A stretch of DNA of 64,000 nucleotides, from positions 1,648,731 to 1,712,730 of the forward strand of contig NZ_CP026004.1 of NCBI RefSeq assembly GCF_003086895.1, written 5' to 3'. Position numbers and translations under genes: made by a program. The stretch comes from Stenotrophomonas sp. ESTM1D_MKCIP4_1. GTDB lineage: Bacteria > Pseudomonadota > Gammaproteobacteria > Xanthomonadales > Xanthomonadaceae. The notes below the pieces were generated by a model. That model saw only the letters and a program-made list of their open reading frames with translations, did no database searches and was not told the DNA's origin. Positions 18,200 through 28,131 of this stretch are shown here, piece by piece (within the stretch, counting starts at the first letter, position 1; each line of letters starts with the position of its first letter).

Positions 18200-18727
18200 A
18201 TGCGTCATTCCGTTTCCACTGTCCGCGTGCTGTCCTACGCGCTGCTCGCCGTCGCCGTTGCGGCCGGCACCACCGGCTGCTTCAAGCGTGGCGCCAAGGG
18301 TGATTACGCCCTGGCCCCCGAAATGCGTCCTCTGGAAGTGCCGCCGGATCTGAACGTTCCCACCGGTGCCGGTGGCAACCAGGTGCCGGTGCTGAGCTCG
18401 GCCGCCAAGCCGGCGGCTCCGGCTGCTGCCGCAACCACGGCCGCTCCGGCCCCCAACAACAGCGGCTTCACCATTCCGGGCAGCAAGGAAGAGGCCTTCG
18501 GCAAGGTCGGTACCGCGCTGGAAGGCGTGGAAGGCGTGACCATCGCCAGCCGCGCGCAGCTGCTGGGTTCCTACGATGTGGCCTATGAAGGCAGCAACTT
18601 CCTGGTCCGCGTGGTTGCCGTCGATGCCGGTGCCTACATTTCCGCGGTGGATCCGCGTGGCCTGCCGGCCACCGCCGAAGCCCCGGTGAAGCTGATTGCC
18701 GCACTGAAGGCCAAGCTGGCGCAGTAA
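18200..18727 (+). CDS. bamC: BamC/NlpB-like lipoprotein
   Basis: A 175-residue lipoprotein (signal ending GTTGC). After the lipid anchor it has the BamC-like segment YALAPEMRPLEVPPDLNVP, then an Ala/Pro-rich linker and one alpha/beta domain of about 85 residues. E. coli BamC is about twice as long with two such domains. Identification rests on this motif plus position directly after dapA, as in enterics. RBS CAGGAG precedes the ATG. It probably belongs to the outer-membrane beta-barrel assembly machine, less certainly than the neighbours' roles. Confidence 0.65.
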   Translation: MRHSVSTVRVLSYALLAVAVAAGTTGCFKRGAKGDYALAPEMRPLEVPPDLNVPTGAGGNQVPVLSSAAKPAAPAAAATTAAPAPNNSGFTIPGSKEEAFGKVGTALEGVEGVTIASRAQLLGSYDVAYEGSNFLVRVVAVDAGAYISAVDPRGLPATAEAPVKLIAALKAKLAQ

Positions 18728-18778
18728 GCACGGCGCTGGCACCGGGTAAACGCCAAGCAAGGTTGGCATCGACCCACG

Positions 18779-18805
18779 AAAAAGGGCGCCCCGGGCGCCC
18801 TTTTT
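18779..18805 (+). terminator. Terminator after bamC-like gene
   Basis: The stem AAAAAGGGCGCCC with GGGCGCCC is followed by TTTTTT, a textbook intrinsic terminator on the plus strand. Confidence 0.85.
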
Positions 18806-18882
18806 TGTTGCTGCGCTTTGCTCTGGTAGACGCCAACCTTGGTTGGCGCCGGCGTGCCAACCAAGGTTGGCATCGACCCACG

Positions 18883-18909
18883 AAAAAGGGCGCCCTGGGC
18901 GCCCTTCTT
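18883..18909 (-). terminator. Terminator after fdxA
   Basis: The same stem as the terminator at 18779 (AAGGGCGCCC with GGGCGCCCTT). On the minus strand it runs into TTTTTCG and lies about 20 bp past the fdxA stop. Confidence 0.75.
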
Positions 18910-18928
18910 CGTTGCAACCGCCGGTCGA

Positions 18929-19252
18929 TCAGCGCTCCAGCAGCGGCAGCTTGTCCGGCTTGCCGTCCCACTCGCCGGCGTCGGCGGGCGGATCCTTGCG
19001 CACGGTCAGCACCGGCCACGCCTTGGCGAGCTCGGCATTGAGGCCGACGAACACTTCCTGGCCGGCCGGCACGTCGTCCTCCGGGAAAATCGCGTTGACC
19101 GGGCACTCCGGCTCACAGAGGGTGCAGTCGATGCACTCGTCCGGGTCGATCACCAGGAAGTTCGGGCCTTCGTGGAAGCAATCCACGGGGCACACTTCCA
19201 CGCAATCGGTGTGTTTGCACTTGATGCAGTTTTCGGTGACGACAAAGGGCAT
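18929..19252 (-). CDS. fdxA: 7Fe ferredoxin (3Fe-4S/4Fe-4S), FdxA
   Basis: A 107-residue electron carrier. The first cluster motif is [17 protein letters not shown], where the extra residues favour a 3Fe-4S cluster. The second is [12 protein letters not shown]. The C-terminal 40 residues form the extension typical of FdxA. It is a single-gene unit, convergent with bamC and divergent from xylB. Confidence 0.93.
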   Translation of the reverse strand: MPFVVTENCIKCKHTDCVEVCPVDCFHEGPNFLVIDPDECIDCTLCEPECPVNAIFPEDDVPAGQEVFVGLNAELAKAWPVLTVRKDPPADAGEWDGKPDKLPLLER

Positions 19253-19414
19253 AAGGGGGAGGCAGATCCGTCTTCAAGCGGACAATTCTAGAACAGGTTG
19301 AACGCGCGCGCTGCCGTCGGGCGCACCTGCGCCATGCGACGCCGCGTTCCGGCACCGCCGGCAAGGGCGCGCGGCCGCCGCGCAGACGGACTTTGCGGCA
19401 GTGCACATTGCCAA

Positions 19415-19458
19415 GCCGGGGAGGCCCCCGGCAGACTCGATGTCCATCGGTGGACATC
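19415..19458. promoter_or_regulatory. Paired palindromes upstream of xylB (candidate operator)
   Basis: Two inverted repeats lie 40-80 bp before the xylB start. GCCGGGG...CCCCGGC occupies 19415-19432. A perfect 8-4-8 palindrome, GATGTCCATCGGTGGACATC, occupies 19439-19458. The second is well placed for an operator of the xylose genes. It does not look like a CG-centred LacI site. Confidence 0.4.
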
Positions 19459-19497
19459 TGGCGGTGAAGCGGTGCGGATCGCAGGAACGGGCAGGGC

Positions 19498-20991
19498 ATG
19501 AGCGTCTATCTGGGGATCGATGCCGGCACGCAGAGCGTGAAGGTGATCGCTTACGACGCGGCGGAACGCGCGGTGCTGGCGCAGCAGGCGCGGCCGCTGG
19601 AACTGATGGCGACGGCCAACGGGGGGCGCGAGCAGAACGCTGCGGACTGGGTGAAGGCGCTGGTGGAGGCGGTGCAGGCGCTGCCCGGCCCGGTGCGGGC
19701 GCGGGTGCGCGGGCTGGCGGTCTCCGGCCAACAGCATGGGTTCGTGCCGCTGGGGCGCGACAACCGTGCGCTGGGCCCGGTCAAACTGTGGTGCGACACC
19801 AGCACCGACGCCGACTGTCTGGCCATCTCCACTGCCGTGGGTGGGCCCGAGGCCTGCATCGCTGCGGCCGGCAACGATCTGCGGGTGGGCTATACCGCCT
19901 CCAAACTGCGCTGGACCCGGCAGCACCGGCCCGAGGTCGATGCGGCTCTGGATGGCATCGCGTTGCCGCATGACTATCTGAATCTGTGGTTGACCGGGCA
20001 GCGCTTCATGGAAGCCGGCGATGCCTCCGGTACGGGATGGCTGGATGTGCGCCGACGCGACTGGTCGCCGGTGATGCTGGCGGCCACCGATGAGCGGCGC
20101 GACCTGCGCGCGCTGCTGCCACCCCTGGTCGGCCCGGAGCAGGGCTGCACCCTGCTGCCGGCGATCGCGGCGCTGCTGGGGCTGCCAGCCGGAACGCGTG
20201 TGGCCGTGGGTGGCGGCGACAACATGATGGCGGCGATCGGCACCGGTGCGGTGCGCGAAGGGCGGCTGAGCATGAGCCTGGGAACGTCGGGCACGCTGTT
20301 CGCCTGGAGCGCCACACCCCGCGTGGACGCGCAGGGGCGCTGGGCTGCGTTCTGTGCCTCCGACGGCGGCTGGCTGCCGCTGATCTGCACCATGAACTGC
20401 ACCGTGGCCACCGGCCAGATTGCCGCGTTGCTGGGGCAGTCGCCTGCGCAGTGCGAGGCCCTGCTGGCGCAGAGTGCGCCCGGTGCCGATGGGCTGGTGA
20501 TGCTGCCGTTCTTCAACGGCGAACGCAGCCCCGACCTGCCGCTGGCGCGAGGTGCACTGCAGGGGCTGGACCTGCACAACCTGACGCCCGCCAACCTCTA
20601 CCGCGCCGCGATGGAAGGCGCCAGCTACAGCCTGCGGCTGGGCCATGACGCGCTGGTGGAAGGCGGCCTGCGCGGTGAGCGCCTGGTGCTGACCGGCGGC
20701 GGTGCCAACAGTCCCGCGTGGCGCCAGTTGATCGCCGACCTGTTCCAGCTTCCCGTGGCCGTGCCGGTGCAGGCCGAGGGTGCCGCGTTCGGTGCGGCGT
20801 TGCAGGCGCTGTGGTTGTGCGAAGGGGAGGGCCGCGCGCTGGCCGACCTGGTCGATGACCACCTGCAGTTCGATGCCGCCCTGGCTGCCCGGCCCGATCC
20901 CACCCGCGCCGCTGCCTACGAGGCCGGCTACCAGCGTTTCGTCCACCACCTGCAGGCGTTGACGCCGCTGTTCCAGCAGCGCCTGCCCTGA
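19498..20991 (+). CDS. xylB: Xylulokinase
   Basis: Phosphorylates D-xylulose to xylulose-5-phosphate. The 497-residue FGGY-family sugar kinase shows the first phosphate-binding motif [12 protein letters not shown], the substrate motif [23 protein letters not shown], the second phosphate motif [10 protein letters not shown] and the adenosine motif [11 protein letters not shown]. It is first gene of the xylB-xylA-transporter operon; xylA follows 22 bp later. Confidence 0.95.
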   Translation: MSVYLGIDAGTQSVKVIAYDAAERAVLAQQARPLELMATANGGREQNAADWVKALVEAVQALPGPVRARVRGLAVSGQQHGFVPLGRDNRALGPVKLWCDTSTDADCLAISTAVGGPEACIAAAGNDLRVGYTASKLRWTRQHRPEVDAALDGIALPHDYLNLWLTGQRFMEAGDASGTGWLDVRRRDWSPVMLAATDERRDLRALLPPLVGPEQGCTLLPAIAALLGLPAGTRVAVGGGDNMMAAIGTGAVREGRLSMSLGTSGTLFAWSATPRVDAQGRWAAFCASDGGWLPLICTMNCTVATGQIAALLGQSPAQCEALLAQSAPGADGLVMLPFFNGERSPDLPLARGALQGLDLHNLTPANLYRAAMEGASYSLRLGHDALVEGGLRGERLVLTGGGANSPAWRQLIADLFQLPVAVPVQAEGAAFGAALQALWLCEGEGRALADLVDDHLQFDAALAARPDPTRAAAYEAGYQRFVHHLQALTPLFQQRLP

Positions 20992-21013
20992 TCCCGAAAA
21001 GGAAGCATCGTCC

Positions 21014-22354
<1,341 letters not shown>

Positions 22355-22386
22355 GCGGCCGGCCCACCTCTTTCGCGGAAGACCCA

Positions 22387-23811
22387 ATGTCCACAGCGAT
22401 TCCTGCAAGCGCCGGCAGCCGCGGCGAAAACACTGCCTTCATCGTCCTGATCAGCTGCGTGGCCACCCTCGGTGGTTTCCTGTTCGGCTTCGACAGTGGC
22501 GTGATCAACGGTACGGTCGACGGCCTGCGCCAGGCGTTCAATTCCAGCGAGGCGGCGCTGGGCTTCGAGGTGGCGTCGATGCTGCTGGGCTGCGCCATCG
22601 GTGCCTTCGTGGCCGGGCGCCTGGGTGACCTGCTGGGCCGGCGCAGCGTGCTGATCATCTCGGCGGTGCTGTTCCTGCTGTCGGCGCTGGGTGCGGGCGC
22701 GGCGCATGCCTCGTGGCTGTTCGTGGCCGCACGCATGGTCGGTGGCTTCGCGGTAGGGGCGGCCAGCGTGATGTCGCCGGCCTACATCGCCGAAGTGGCC
22801 TCGGCGCGCTATCGCGGCAAGCTGGCCACGGTGCAGCAGATGGCGATCATCAGTGGCCTGTTCGCAGCGTTCCTCAGCAACTTCCTGCTGGCCCGTGCGG
22901 CCGGTGCCTCCACCGAGGTGCTGTGGCTGGGGCAGGAGGCATGGCGCTGGATGTTCTGGATGCAGGCCATTCCGTCGCTGCTGTTCCTGGTGCTGCTGCT
23001 GGCCATTCCGGAAAGCCCGCGTTTCCTGGTGGCCAAGGGCCGCCACGCACAGGCCGAGGCGGTGCTGGTGAAGCTGTACGGCACGGCCGAGGCGCGGGCC
23101 AAGCGCAGCGAGATCGAGGGCAGCCTGGCCCAGGACCAGCATCGCCCGACCTTCGCCGACCTGAAGGACAAAGCCAGTGGCAAGCTGCGCGGCATCGTCT
23201 GGGTGGGTATCGGCCTGGCGGTGCTGCAGCAGCTGGTGGGCATCAACGTGGTGTTCTACTACGGCGCGGTGCTGTGGCAGGCGGTGGGCTTCTCGGAAAA
23301 CGACGCGCTGCTGATCAACGTGCTGTCCGGTGCGCTGAGCATCGGTGCCTGCCTGGTGACGGTGCTGCTGATCGACCGCATCGGTCGCAAGCCGCTGCTG
23401 TGGGTGGGTTCGGTCGGCATGGCGGTTGCGCTGGCGCTGATGGTGGTGGCCTTTGCCAGTGGCAGCCTGGTCGATGGGAAGCTGCAGTTGTCCGATGGCA
23501 TGGGCCGGCTGGCGCTGGTGGCGGCCAACGTCTACGTCGTGTTCTTCAACATGTCGTGGGGCCCGGTGATGTGGGTGATGCTGGGCGAGATGTTCCCGAA
23601 CCAGATCCGCGGCTCGGCGCTGGCGGTGGCCGGTGCGGCGCAGTGGACATCCAACTTCGCCATCACCGTCACCTTCCCGATGCTGCTGGCCGGCATCGGC
23701 CTGGCCGGTGCGTACGGCATCTACACCGTCGCCGCGTTCCTCTCCATCTTCTTCGTCATCCGCTACGTGCGCGAAACCAAGGGCAAGGAACTGGAGCAGA
23801 TGGAAGGCTGA
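22387..23811 (+). CDS. Sugar porter MFS transporter, probable xylose:proton symporter
   Basis: A 474-residue, 12-segment sugar porter. Signatures are GFLFGFDSGVINGT, GRLGDLLGRR, PESPRFLVAKGR at the end of the first half, DRIGRKPLLWVG, PVMWVMLGEMFPNQIRG and the terminal ETKGKELEQME. Position as last gene after xylBA makes D-xylose the likely substrate. A glucose or galactose porter cannot be excluded by sequence alone. Confidence 0.9.
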   Translation: MSTAIPASAGSRGENTAFIVLISCVATLGGFLFGFDSGVINGTVDGLRQAFNSSEAALGFEVASMLLGCAIGAFVAGRLGDLLGRRSVLIISAVLFLLSALGAGAAHASWLFVAARMVGGFAVGAASVMSPAYIAEVASARYRGKLATVQQMAIISGLFAAFLSNFLLARAAGASTEVLWLGQEAWRWMFWMQAIPSLLFLVLLLAIPESPRFLVAKGRHAQAEAVLVKLYGTAEARAKRSEIEGSLAQDQHRPTFADLKDKASGKLRGIVWVGIGLAVLQQLVGINVVFYYGAVLWQAVGFSENDALLINVLSGALSIGACLVTVLLIDRIGRKPLLWVGSVGMAVALALMVVAFASGSLVDGKLQLSDGMGRLALVAANVYVVFFNMSWGPVMWVMLGEMFPNQIRGSALAVAGAAQWTSNFAITVTFPMLLAGIGLAGAYGIYTVAAFLSIFFVIRYVRETKGKELEQMEG

Positions 23812-23850
23812 CGGCCGGCCTGCGTTTTAGCGCCTTCCTGTTCCGTGGGG

Positions 23851-23956
23851 GGAGGGGGCAGGCCGCCCTCTCCAGGACACGCAAAATCCCCTCCATGGTG
23901 CTCGATGGCGCCATCCATGGCGCCAACGGTCCTGGAGAGGGCGGCCTGCCCCCTCC
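23851..23956. repeat. Composite hairpin element, copy C
   Basis: Perfect 28-bp inverted arms (23851-23878 and 23929-23956) flank a 50-nt core that begins ACGC and ends CCAACG. The core holds GCTCGATGGCGCCATCCATG. The arms share no sequence with those of copies A, B or E, apart from the GGAC/GTCC next to the core in this copy and the closely similar pair GGGAC/GTCCC in E. It lies 40 bp after the xylose transporter stop and could terminate that operon. Confidence 0.8.
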
Positions 23957-24031
23957 TGACAGTTTCATGGTGCGTGCGGCAGCTGCGAAGCAGCAACCGA
24001 CGTCTGCCGCGGCGGGCATGAAACCGTCCAG

Positions 24032-24191
24032 AGCCGGCGGGGCCCTCCCAGCGCTGAGCCTTCGGTCCACAGGTGGTGCCCCTACAACATTCTGGCCCCT
24101 GCAGGCCAGGACCGTTGGCGCCATGGATGGCGCCATCGAGCCCCCAGGGATGGGTTTACGGCGTGTCCTGGCCCGAAGGGCCCCGCCGGCT
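24032..24191. repeat. Composite hairpin element, copy D (interrupted arm)
   Basis: Opposite orientation to copy C. Inner arms of 9 bp (24104-24112 and 24165-24173) flank a 52-nt core. Outer arms of 15 bp (24032-24046 and 24177-24191, AGCCGGCGGGGCCCT) pair perfectly, but 57 nt (24047-24103) interrupt the left side only. It looks like an element with an insertion in one arm. Confidence 0.7.
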
Positions 24192-24255
24192 CACGCCGAT
24201 AGCAAAGAGGCGCCACAACGACCAACCACCCGAAGCCACACACCCCGGAAAACAG

Positions 24256-24282
24256 AAAAGCCCGCACGAAGGCGGGCTTTTT
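24256..24282 (-). terminator. Terminator of tRNA-Glu
   Basis: The stem AAAAGCCCGC with GCGGGCTTTT is followed by further T on the minus strand, 20 bp past the tRNA 3' end. Confidence 0.85.
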
Positions 24283-24301
24283 CGGTTCCTGCTGCGGCGA
24301 C

Positions 24302-24376
24302 TGGTGCTCCCTAGGGGACTCGAACCCCTGTTTTAGCCTTGAGAGGGCCACGTCCTAACCACTAGACGAAGGGAGC
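24302..24376 (-). tRNA. tRNA-Glu(CTC)
   Basis: A 75-nt gene with encoded CCA. The acceptor stem is GCTCCCT with AGGGAGC, the anticodon stem TGGCC with GGCTA (one G-T pair), the loop CTCTCAA gives anticodon CTC, and the T arm is CAGGGGTTCGAGTCCCCTA-like. This is the CTC isoacceptor rather than the usual TTC species linked to rRNA operons. Confidence 0.95.
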
Positions 24377-24404
24377 GGTGTGTCGCTGCCGAGGCAGGAG
24401 CGCT

Positions 24405-24433
24405 AGTATATGCACCTCGATGCCATTGGGCAA
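24405..24433 (-). promoter_or_regulatory. Promoter of tRNA-Glu, overlapping the pcnB start
   Basis: On the minus strand: -35 TTGCCC (24428-24433), a 17-nt spacer and -10 TATACT (24405-24410), about 28 bp before the tRNA. The pcnB start codon (24420) on the other strand lies inside the spacer, so RNA polymerase bound here may interfere with pcnB transcription. Confidence 0.6.
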
Positions 24434-25805
24434 TCCCGAAACTTCAACCGGAAGCGCCAACATCATTTCCCCTGCTCCATCACCGTTCAGCCTGCGCGTC
24501 ATCCCGCGCGACCAGCACACGATCTCCCGCAAGGACATCAGCCCGAATGCTCTGCGCGTGCTGTACCGCCTGCGCGATGCCGGCTTCGGCGCCTACCTTG
24601 TGGGCGGCGCGGTGCGCGACCTGCTGGTCAATGGCCAACCCAAGGATTTCGACGTGGCCACCGATGCCACGCCCGAACAGGTCAAGCAGCTGTTCCGCAA
24701 CTGCCGCCTGATCGGCCGCCGTTTCCGCCTCGCCCACGTGGTCTTCGGCCGCGAGATCATCGAAGTCGCCACCTTCCGCGCCAACAGCGATGACGGCAGC
24801 GGCGACCGCGAAATGGAAAACGGCATGCTCGTGCGCGACAACGTGTACGGCACCATCGAAGACGATGCCGTCCGCCGCGACTTCACCTGCAACGCCCTGT
24901 ACTACGCCATCGAGGATTTCTCGGTGCGCGATTACACCGGCGGCTTCGAGGACGTGCAGGCACGCCTGATGAAGCTCATCGGCGACCCGGTGCAGCGCTA
25001 CCAGGAAGACCCGGTGCGCATGCTGCGCGCCGTGCGCCTGGCCGCCAAGCTGGGTTTCCAGATCGAAGAAGGCACTGCCGCACCGATCCCGCACCTGGCC
25101 GGTCTGCTCAACGAGGCCGCCCCGGCGCGCCTGTTCGAGGAAGTGCTCAAGCTGTTCCTGTCCGGGCATGGCGTGGCCAGCTTCGAGGGCCTGGAGCGTT
25201 ACGGCCTGCTCGACGTGCTGTTCCCCGAAAGTGCCAAGGCCCTGAAGTCCAACCGCACCGGCGCGCTGCGCCGCATGCTGGTGGAAGGCCTGGCCAATAC
25301 CGATGCGCGCGTGGCCCGGGATGAACCGGTTTCGCCCGCGTTCCTGTTCGCACTGCTGCTGTGGCCGGCGTACTGCCGCGCCCAGGCCAGCCTGCTCAAG
25401 CAGGGCGTGGCGCCGGAAGAAGCGCAGCGTCGTGCCGCCGACCGGGTGACCGTGCAGCAGCTGAGCACCATCGCCCTGCCGCGTCGCTTCTCGCTGCCGA
25501 TGCAGGAAATCTGGCTGCTGCAGTCGCGCTTCAGCTCGCGCCAGCGCAAGCGCGTGCTCCGTACCCTGACGCACCCGCGCTTCCGCGCTGCGTTCGACTT
25601 CCTGTCCCTGCGCCAGGTCGCCTCGGCCGAACACGAAGCCGATGTGGCGTTCTGGCGCGAGGCACAGGCGCAGTCCGGGCATGAGCTGGACTCCTCGCTG
25701 GATGCCGCGCATGCCGACGGTGGAGACGAAGAGGGCGGGGCACCGCGCAAGCGTCGCCGTCGTCGTCGTCGCACTGGTGGGGGCGCCGGCGGCGCCGCCG
25801 AGTAA
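24420..25805 (+). CDS. pcnB: Poly(A) polymerase I
   Basis: Adds 3' poly(A) tails to RNA, promoting decay. The 461-residue class II nucleotidyltransferase has TISRKDISPNALRVLYRL, the nucleotide-binding LVGGAVRDLL, the catalytic DFDVATD, then RNCRLIGRRFRLAHV and RRDFTCNALYY. The C-terminal tail is very basic (KRRRRRRRTGG) and likely binds RNA. ATG 24420 was chosen. A GTG at 24378 is in frame but overlaps the tRNA-Glu 5' flank. folK follows 3 bp after the stop. Confidence 0.93.
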   Translation: MPLGNPETSTGSANIISPAPSPFSLRVIPRDQHTISRKDISPNALRVLYRLRDAGFGAYLVGGAVRDLLVNGQPKDFDVATDATPEQVKQLFRNCRLIGRRFRLAHVVFGREIIEVATFRANSDDGSGDREMENGMLVRDNVYGTIEDDAVRRDFTCNALYYAIEDFSVRDYTGGFEDVQARLMKLIGDPVQRYQEDPVRMLRAVRLAAKLGFQIEEGTAAPIPHLAGLLNEAAPARLFEEVLKLFLSGHGVASFEGLERYGLLDVLFPESAKALKSNRTGALRRMLVEGLANTDARVARDEPVSPAFLFALLLWPAYCRAQASLLKQGVAPEEAQRRAADRVTVQQLSTIALPRRFSLPMQEIWLLQSRFSSRQRKRVLRTLTHPRFRAAFDFLSLRQVASAEHEADVAFWREAQAQSGHELDSSLDAAHADGGDEEGGAPRKRRRRRRRTGGGAGGAAE

Positions 25806-25808
25806 GCC

Positions 25809-26294
25809 ATGACCCTTGCCTGGATCGGCCTGGGGGCCAACCTGGGTGACGCGGCCAGTACCGTCCGCGCGGCCATCGCCGCGCTGGATGGTCTGCCGGG
25901 CACGCAGCTGCGCCAGGCGTCACGCCTGTACGCCACGCCGGCCTGGGGCAACGAAGACCAGCCGCCGTTCGTCAACGCGGTGGCCGCGGTCGAAACCACT
26001 CTGGCGGCCCGCGATCTGCTGCAGGCGATGCTGGCGCTGGAGCAGCAGTTCGGCCGCGTGCGTGACCCCGCCGTGCACTGGGGCCCGCGCGCACTCGACC
26101 TGGATCTGCTGCTGTATGGAACACAGGTGCTGGATGAGCCCGACCTGCAGGTGCCGCACCCGTATCTGCACGAACGTGCCTTCGTGCTGGTGCCGTTGGC
26201 CGAAATCGCACCGGATCTGGTCATTCCCGGCCATGGTCGCGTGCAGGATGCAGTGGTGCGGGTCGATGCCTGCGGGATCGCGCCGATAGGGTGA
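25809..26294 (+). CDS. folK: 2-amino-4-hydroxy-6-hydroxymethyldihydropteridine pyrophosphokinase
   Basis: Transfers pyrophosphate from ATP to the pterin in folate synthesis. The 161-residue protein begins IGLGANLGD, has the substrate loop [18 protein letters not shown] and the family signature [13 protein letters not shown], then [16 protein letters not shown]. It is tightly packed after pcnB, an arrangement also found in enterics, and panB follows 34 bp later. Confidence 0.95.
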   Translation: MTLAWIGLGANLGDAASTVRAAIAALDGLPGTQLRQASRLYATPAWGNEDQPPFVNAVAAVETTLAARDLLQAMLALEQQFGRVRDPAVHWGPRALDLDLLLYGTQVLDEPDLQVPHPYLHERAFVLVPLAEIAPDLVIPGHGRVQDAVVRVDACGIAPIG

Positions 26295-26328
26295 TAATGG
26301 CCGGGTTATCTCCCCCGGTTATCAGCAC

Positions 26329-27144
26329 ATGAGCACCCACGCAGACAGCAAGCCCTGGACCGTTCCCGCCCTGGCCGAGGCCAAGCGCAATGGCCAGAAG
26401 CTGGTCATGTTGACCGCCTACGACGCTGGCTTCGCCCGCACTTTTGACGCCAACGGCGTAGACCTGATCCTGATCGGCGACTCGCTGGGCATGGTGGTGC
26501 AGGGCCACGATTCCACGCTCCCGGTGACCGTGGCCGACATGGTCTACCACACCCGTGCGGTGTCCCGCGTGCTGCAGCGCGCGCTGCTGGTGGCCGACCT
26601 GCCGTTCGGTGCCGACGCGACCCCCGAGCGCGCGCTGGACGCCTCGCTGCAGCTGCTGCAGGCCGGTGCCGAGATGGTCAAGATCGAAGGCGCTGGCTTC
26701 AAGGTCGACATCGTGCGCTACCTGGTCGAGCGCGAGATTCCGGTGTGCTCGCACCTGGGCCTGACCCCGCAGTCGGTGCTGCGCCTGGGTGGCTTCAAGA
26801 TCCAGGGCCGTGGCGATGCCGCGCGCCAGCTGGTGGAAGACGCCAAGGCGGTGGCCGCTGCCGGTGCCGCGCTCATCGTGCTCGAATGCATGCCCACCCC
26901 GGTGGCTGCCGAAGTGACCGCGGCCGTGGACGTGCCGACCATCGGCATCGGTGCCGGCCCGCACTGCGATGGCCAGGTGCTGGTGCTGCACGACTTCATC
27001 GGCCTGGACAGCGGTCATCGCCGCCCGAAGTTCGTCAAGGACTTCCTGGCCGAAGGTGGTTCGGTGGCCGGTGCCACCCGCGCCTACGCCGATGCCGTGC
27101 GTGACGGCAGCTTCCCTGACGAACAGCACGCCTACGCCCAATGA
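26329..27144 (+). CDS. panB: 3-methyl-2-oxobutanoate hydroxymethyltransferase
   Basis: First step of pantothenate synthesis: adds hydroxymethyl from methylene-THF to ketoisovalerate. The 271-residue barrel protein has [33 protein letters not shown] (metal and substrate site), GAEMVKIEG and [14 protein letters not shown]. Its TGA overlaps the panC ATG (ATGA), so translation is coupled. Confidence 0.96.
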   Translation: MSTHADSKPWTVPALAEAKRNGQKLVMLTAYDAGFARTFDANGVDLILIGDSLGMVVQGHDSTLPVTVADMVYHTRAVSRVLQRALLVADLPFGADATPERALDASLQLLQAGAEMVKIEGAGFKVDIVRYLVEREIPVCSHLGLTPQSVLRLGGFKIQGRGDAARQLVEDAKAVAAAGAALIVLECMPTPVAAEVTAAVDVPTIGIGAGPHCDGQVLVLHDFIGLDSGHRRPKFVKDFLAEGGSVAGATRAYADAVRDGSFPDEQHAYAQ

Positions 27145-27980
27145 TCCAGACCTTCAACGAGCTCGGCGCGCTGCGCGGGCAGATCGCGCAGTGGAAGCAG
27201 GAAGGCCTGCGCGTGGCACTGGTGCCGACCATGGGCAACCTGCATGGCGGCCATCACTCGCTGGTGAGCCTGGCGCGGCAGTACGCCGACAAAGTGGTGG
27301 CCAGCATCTTCGTCAACCCGACCCAGTTCGGGCCGAATGAGGACTTCAGCCGTTACCCGCGCACGCCCGAGGCCGATGTGGCCGGGCTGGGGCAGGTCGG
27401 CTGTGATGCGGTGTGGCTGCCCAGCGTCGAGGCGATGTATCCGCTGGGCGTGGACAAGACCACGCAGATGCACGCGCCGGGCGTCAGCGAAGTGCTGGAG
27501 GGCGCCAGCCGCCCGGGGCACTTCGATGGGGTCTGTACGGTGGTCGCCCGCCTGTTCCTGCAGGTGCAGCCGGACGTGGCCGTGTTCGGCCGCAAGGACT
27601 ACCAGCAGCTGGCGGTGATCAAGCAGATGGTGGCCGAGCTGTCGTTCCCGATCCAGATCGTCGGTGCCGAGATCGTGCGTGACGACGACGGCCTGGCCAA
27701 GAGCTCGCGCAACCAGTACCTCGATGCCACCCAGCGTCCGTTGGCCACGACCATCCATCGCACGCTGCTGGGCATGCGCGAAGGTTACGTGGCCGGGCAG
27801 GCGCGTGCGCAGATCGAGGCTGACGCCACGGCCGCACTGCAGGCCGCCGGCTTCCAGGTCGACTATGCGGTGCTGCGCACGCCGGAACTGGCCGAGCCGA
27901 CCTTCGACGGCGGCGGCCGGGTGGCGCTGATCGCCGCCCGCCTGGGCAGCACCCGGTTGATCGACAACCTGGAATTCTGA
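27141..27980 (+). CDS. panC: Pantoate--beta-alanine ligase
   Basis: Joins pantoate and beta-alanine with ATP. The 279-residue protein shows [14 protein letters not shown] (HIGH-like motif), [29 protein letters not shown] and the KMSKS-like [11 protein letters not shown]. It overlaps panB by 4 bp. panD, which supplies beta-alanine, follows after a palindromic repeat rather than directly. Confidence 0.96.
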   Translation: MIQTFNELGALRGQIAQWKQEGLRVALVPTMGNLHGGHHSLVSLARQYADKVVASIFVNPTQFGPNEDFSRYPRTPEADVAGLGQVGCDAVWLPSVEAMYPLGVDKTTQMHAPGVSEVLEGASRPGHFDGVCTVVARLFLQVQPDVAVFGRKDYQQLAVIKQMVAELSFPIQIVGAEIVRDDDGLAKSSRNQYLDATQRPLATTIHRTLLGMREGYVAGQARAQIEADATAALQAAGFQVDYAVLRTPELAEPTFDGGGRVALIAARLGSTRLIDNLEF

Positions 27981-27989
27981 TGTCTGCGC

Positions 27990-28030
27990 GGGGTCAGGTC
28001 CCTTTTCCTGCGGAAAAGGGATCTGACCCC
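27990..28030. repeat. GGGGTC...GACCCC palindrome between panC and panD
   Basis: The sequence starts GGGGTCAGGTCCCTTTT and ends AAAAGGGATCTGACCCC, so it folds into a long hairpin. The same family occurs at 10926, 13264, 35216, 62808, 62953 and 62990. It may end panBC transcription before panD. Confidence 0.7.
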
Positions 28031-28093
28031 GGCTCCCCCTTCCAGCCCGTTACCTGAACGGGTTGCCGGCCGTGATGCCCCGCGCTGCGTGGG

Positions 28094-28102
28094 TGCTAGA
28101 AT
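28094..28102 (+). promoter_or_regulatory. Candidate extended -10 promoter of panD
   Basis: The sequence TGCTAGAAT matches an extended -10 (TGnTATAAT) and lies 30 bp before the panD start. There is no clear -35 box. It would explain panD transcription beyond the hairpin at 27990. Confidence 0.4.
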
Positions 28103-28131
28103 CCCCGCTTTCCTTTGCGTTGTGCCGTGCC

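Larger units (their letters stand above)
18752..18914. repeat. Direct repeat carrying two terminators
   Basis: A segment of about 59 bp (18752-18810) recurs at 18856-18914. Both contain AAGGTTGGCATCGACCCACG followed by a GGGCGCC-type terminator. Between them is a SMAG-like palindrome starting GTAGACGCCAACC (18826-18850). The repeat unit is offset by 104 bp. Confidence 0.7.
23812..24301. other. Gene-free region holding two composite hairpins and the tRNA-Glu terminator
   Basis: A 490-bp stretch between the convergent xylose transporter and tRNA-Glu. No codon pattern or start supports a gene. It contains composite hairpins C (23851-23956) and D (24032-24191), in opposite orientations, and then the tRNA terminator. 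Confidence 0.75.
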
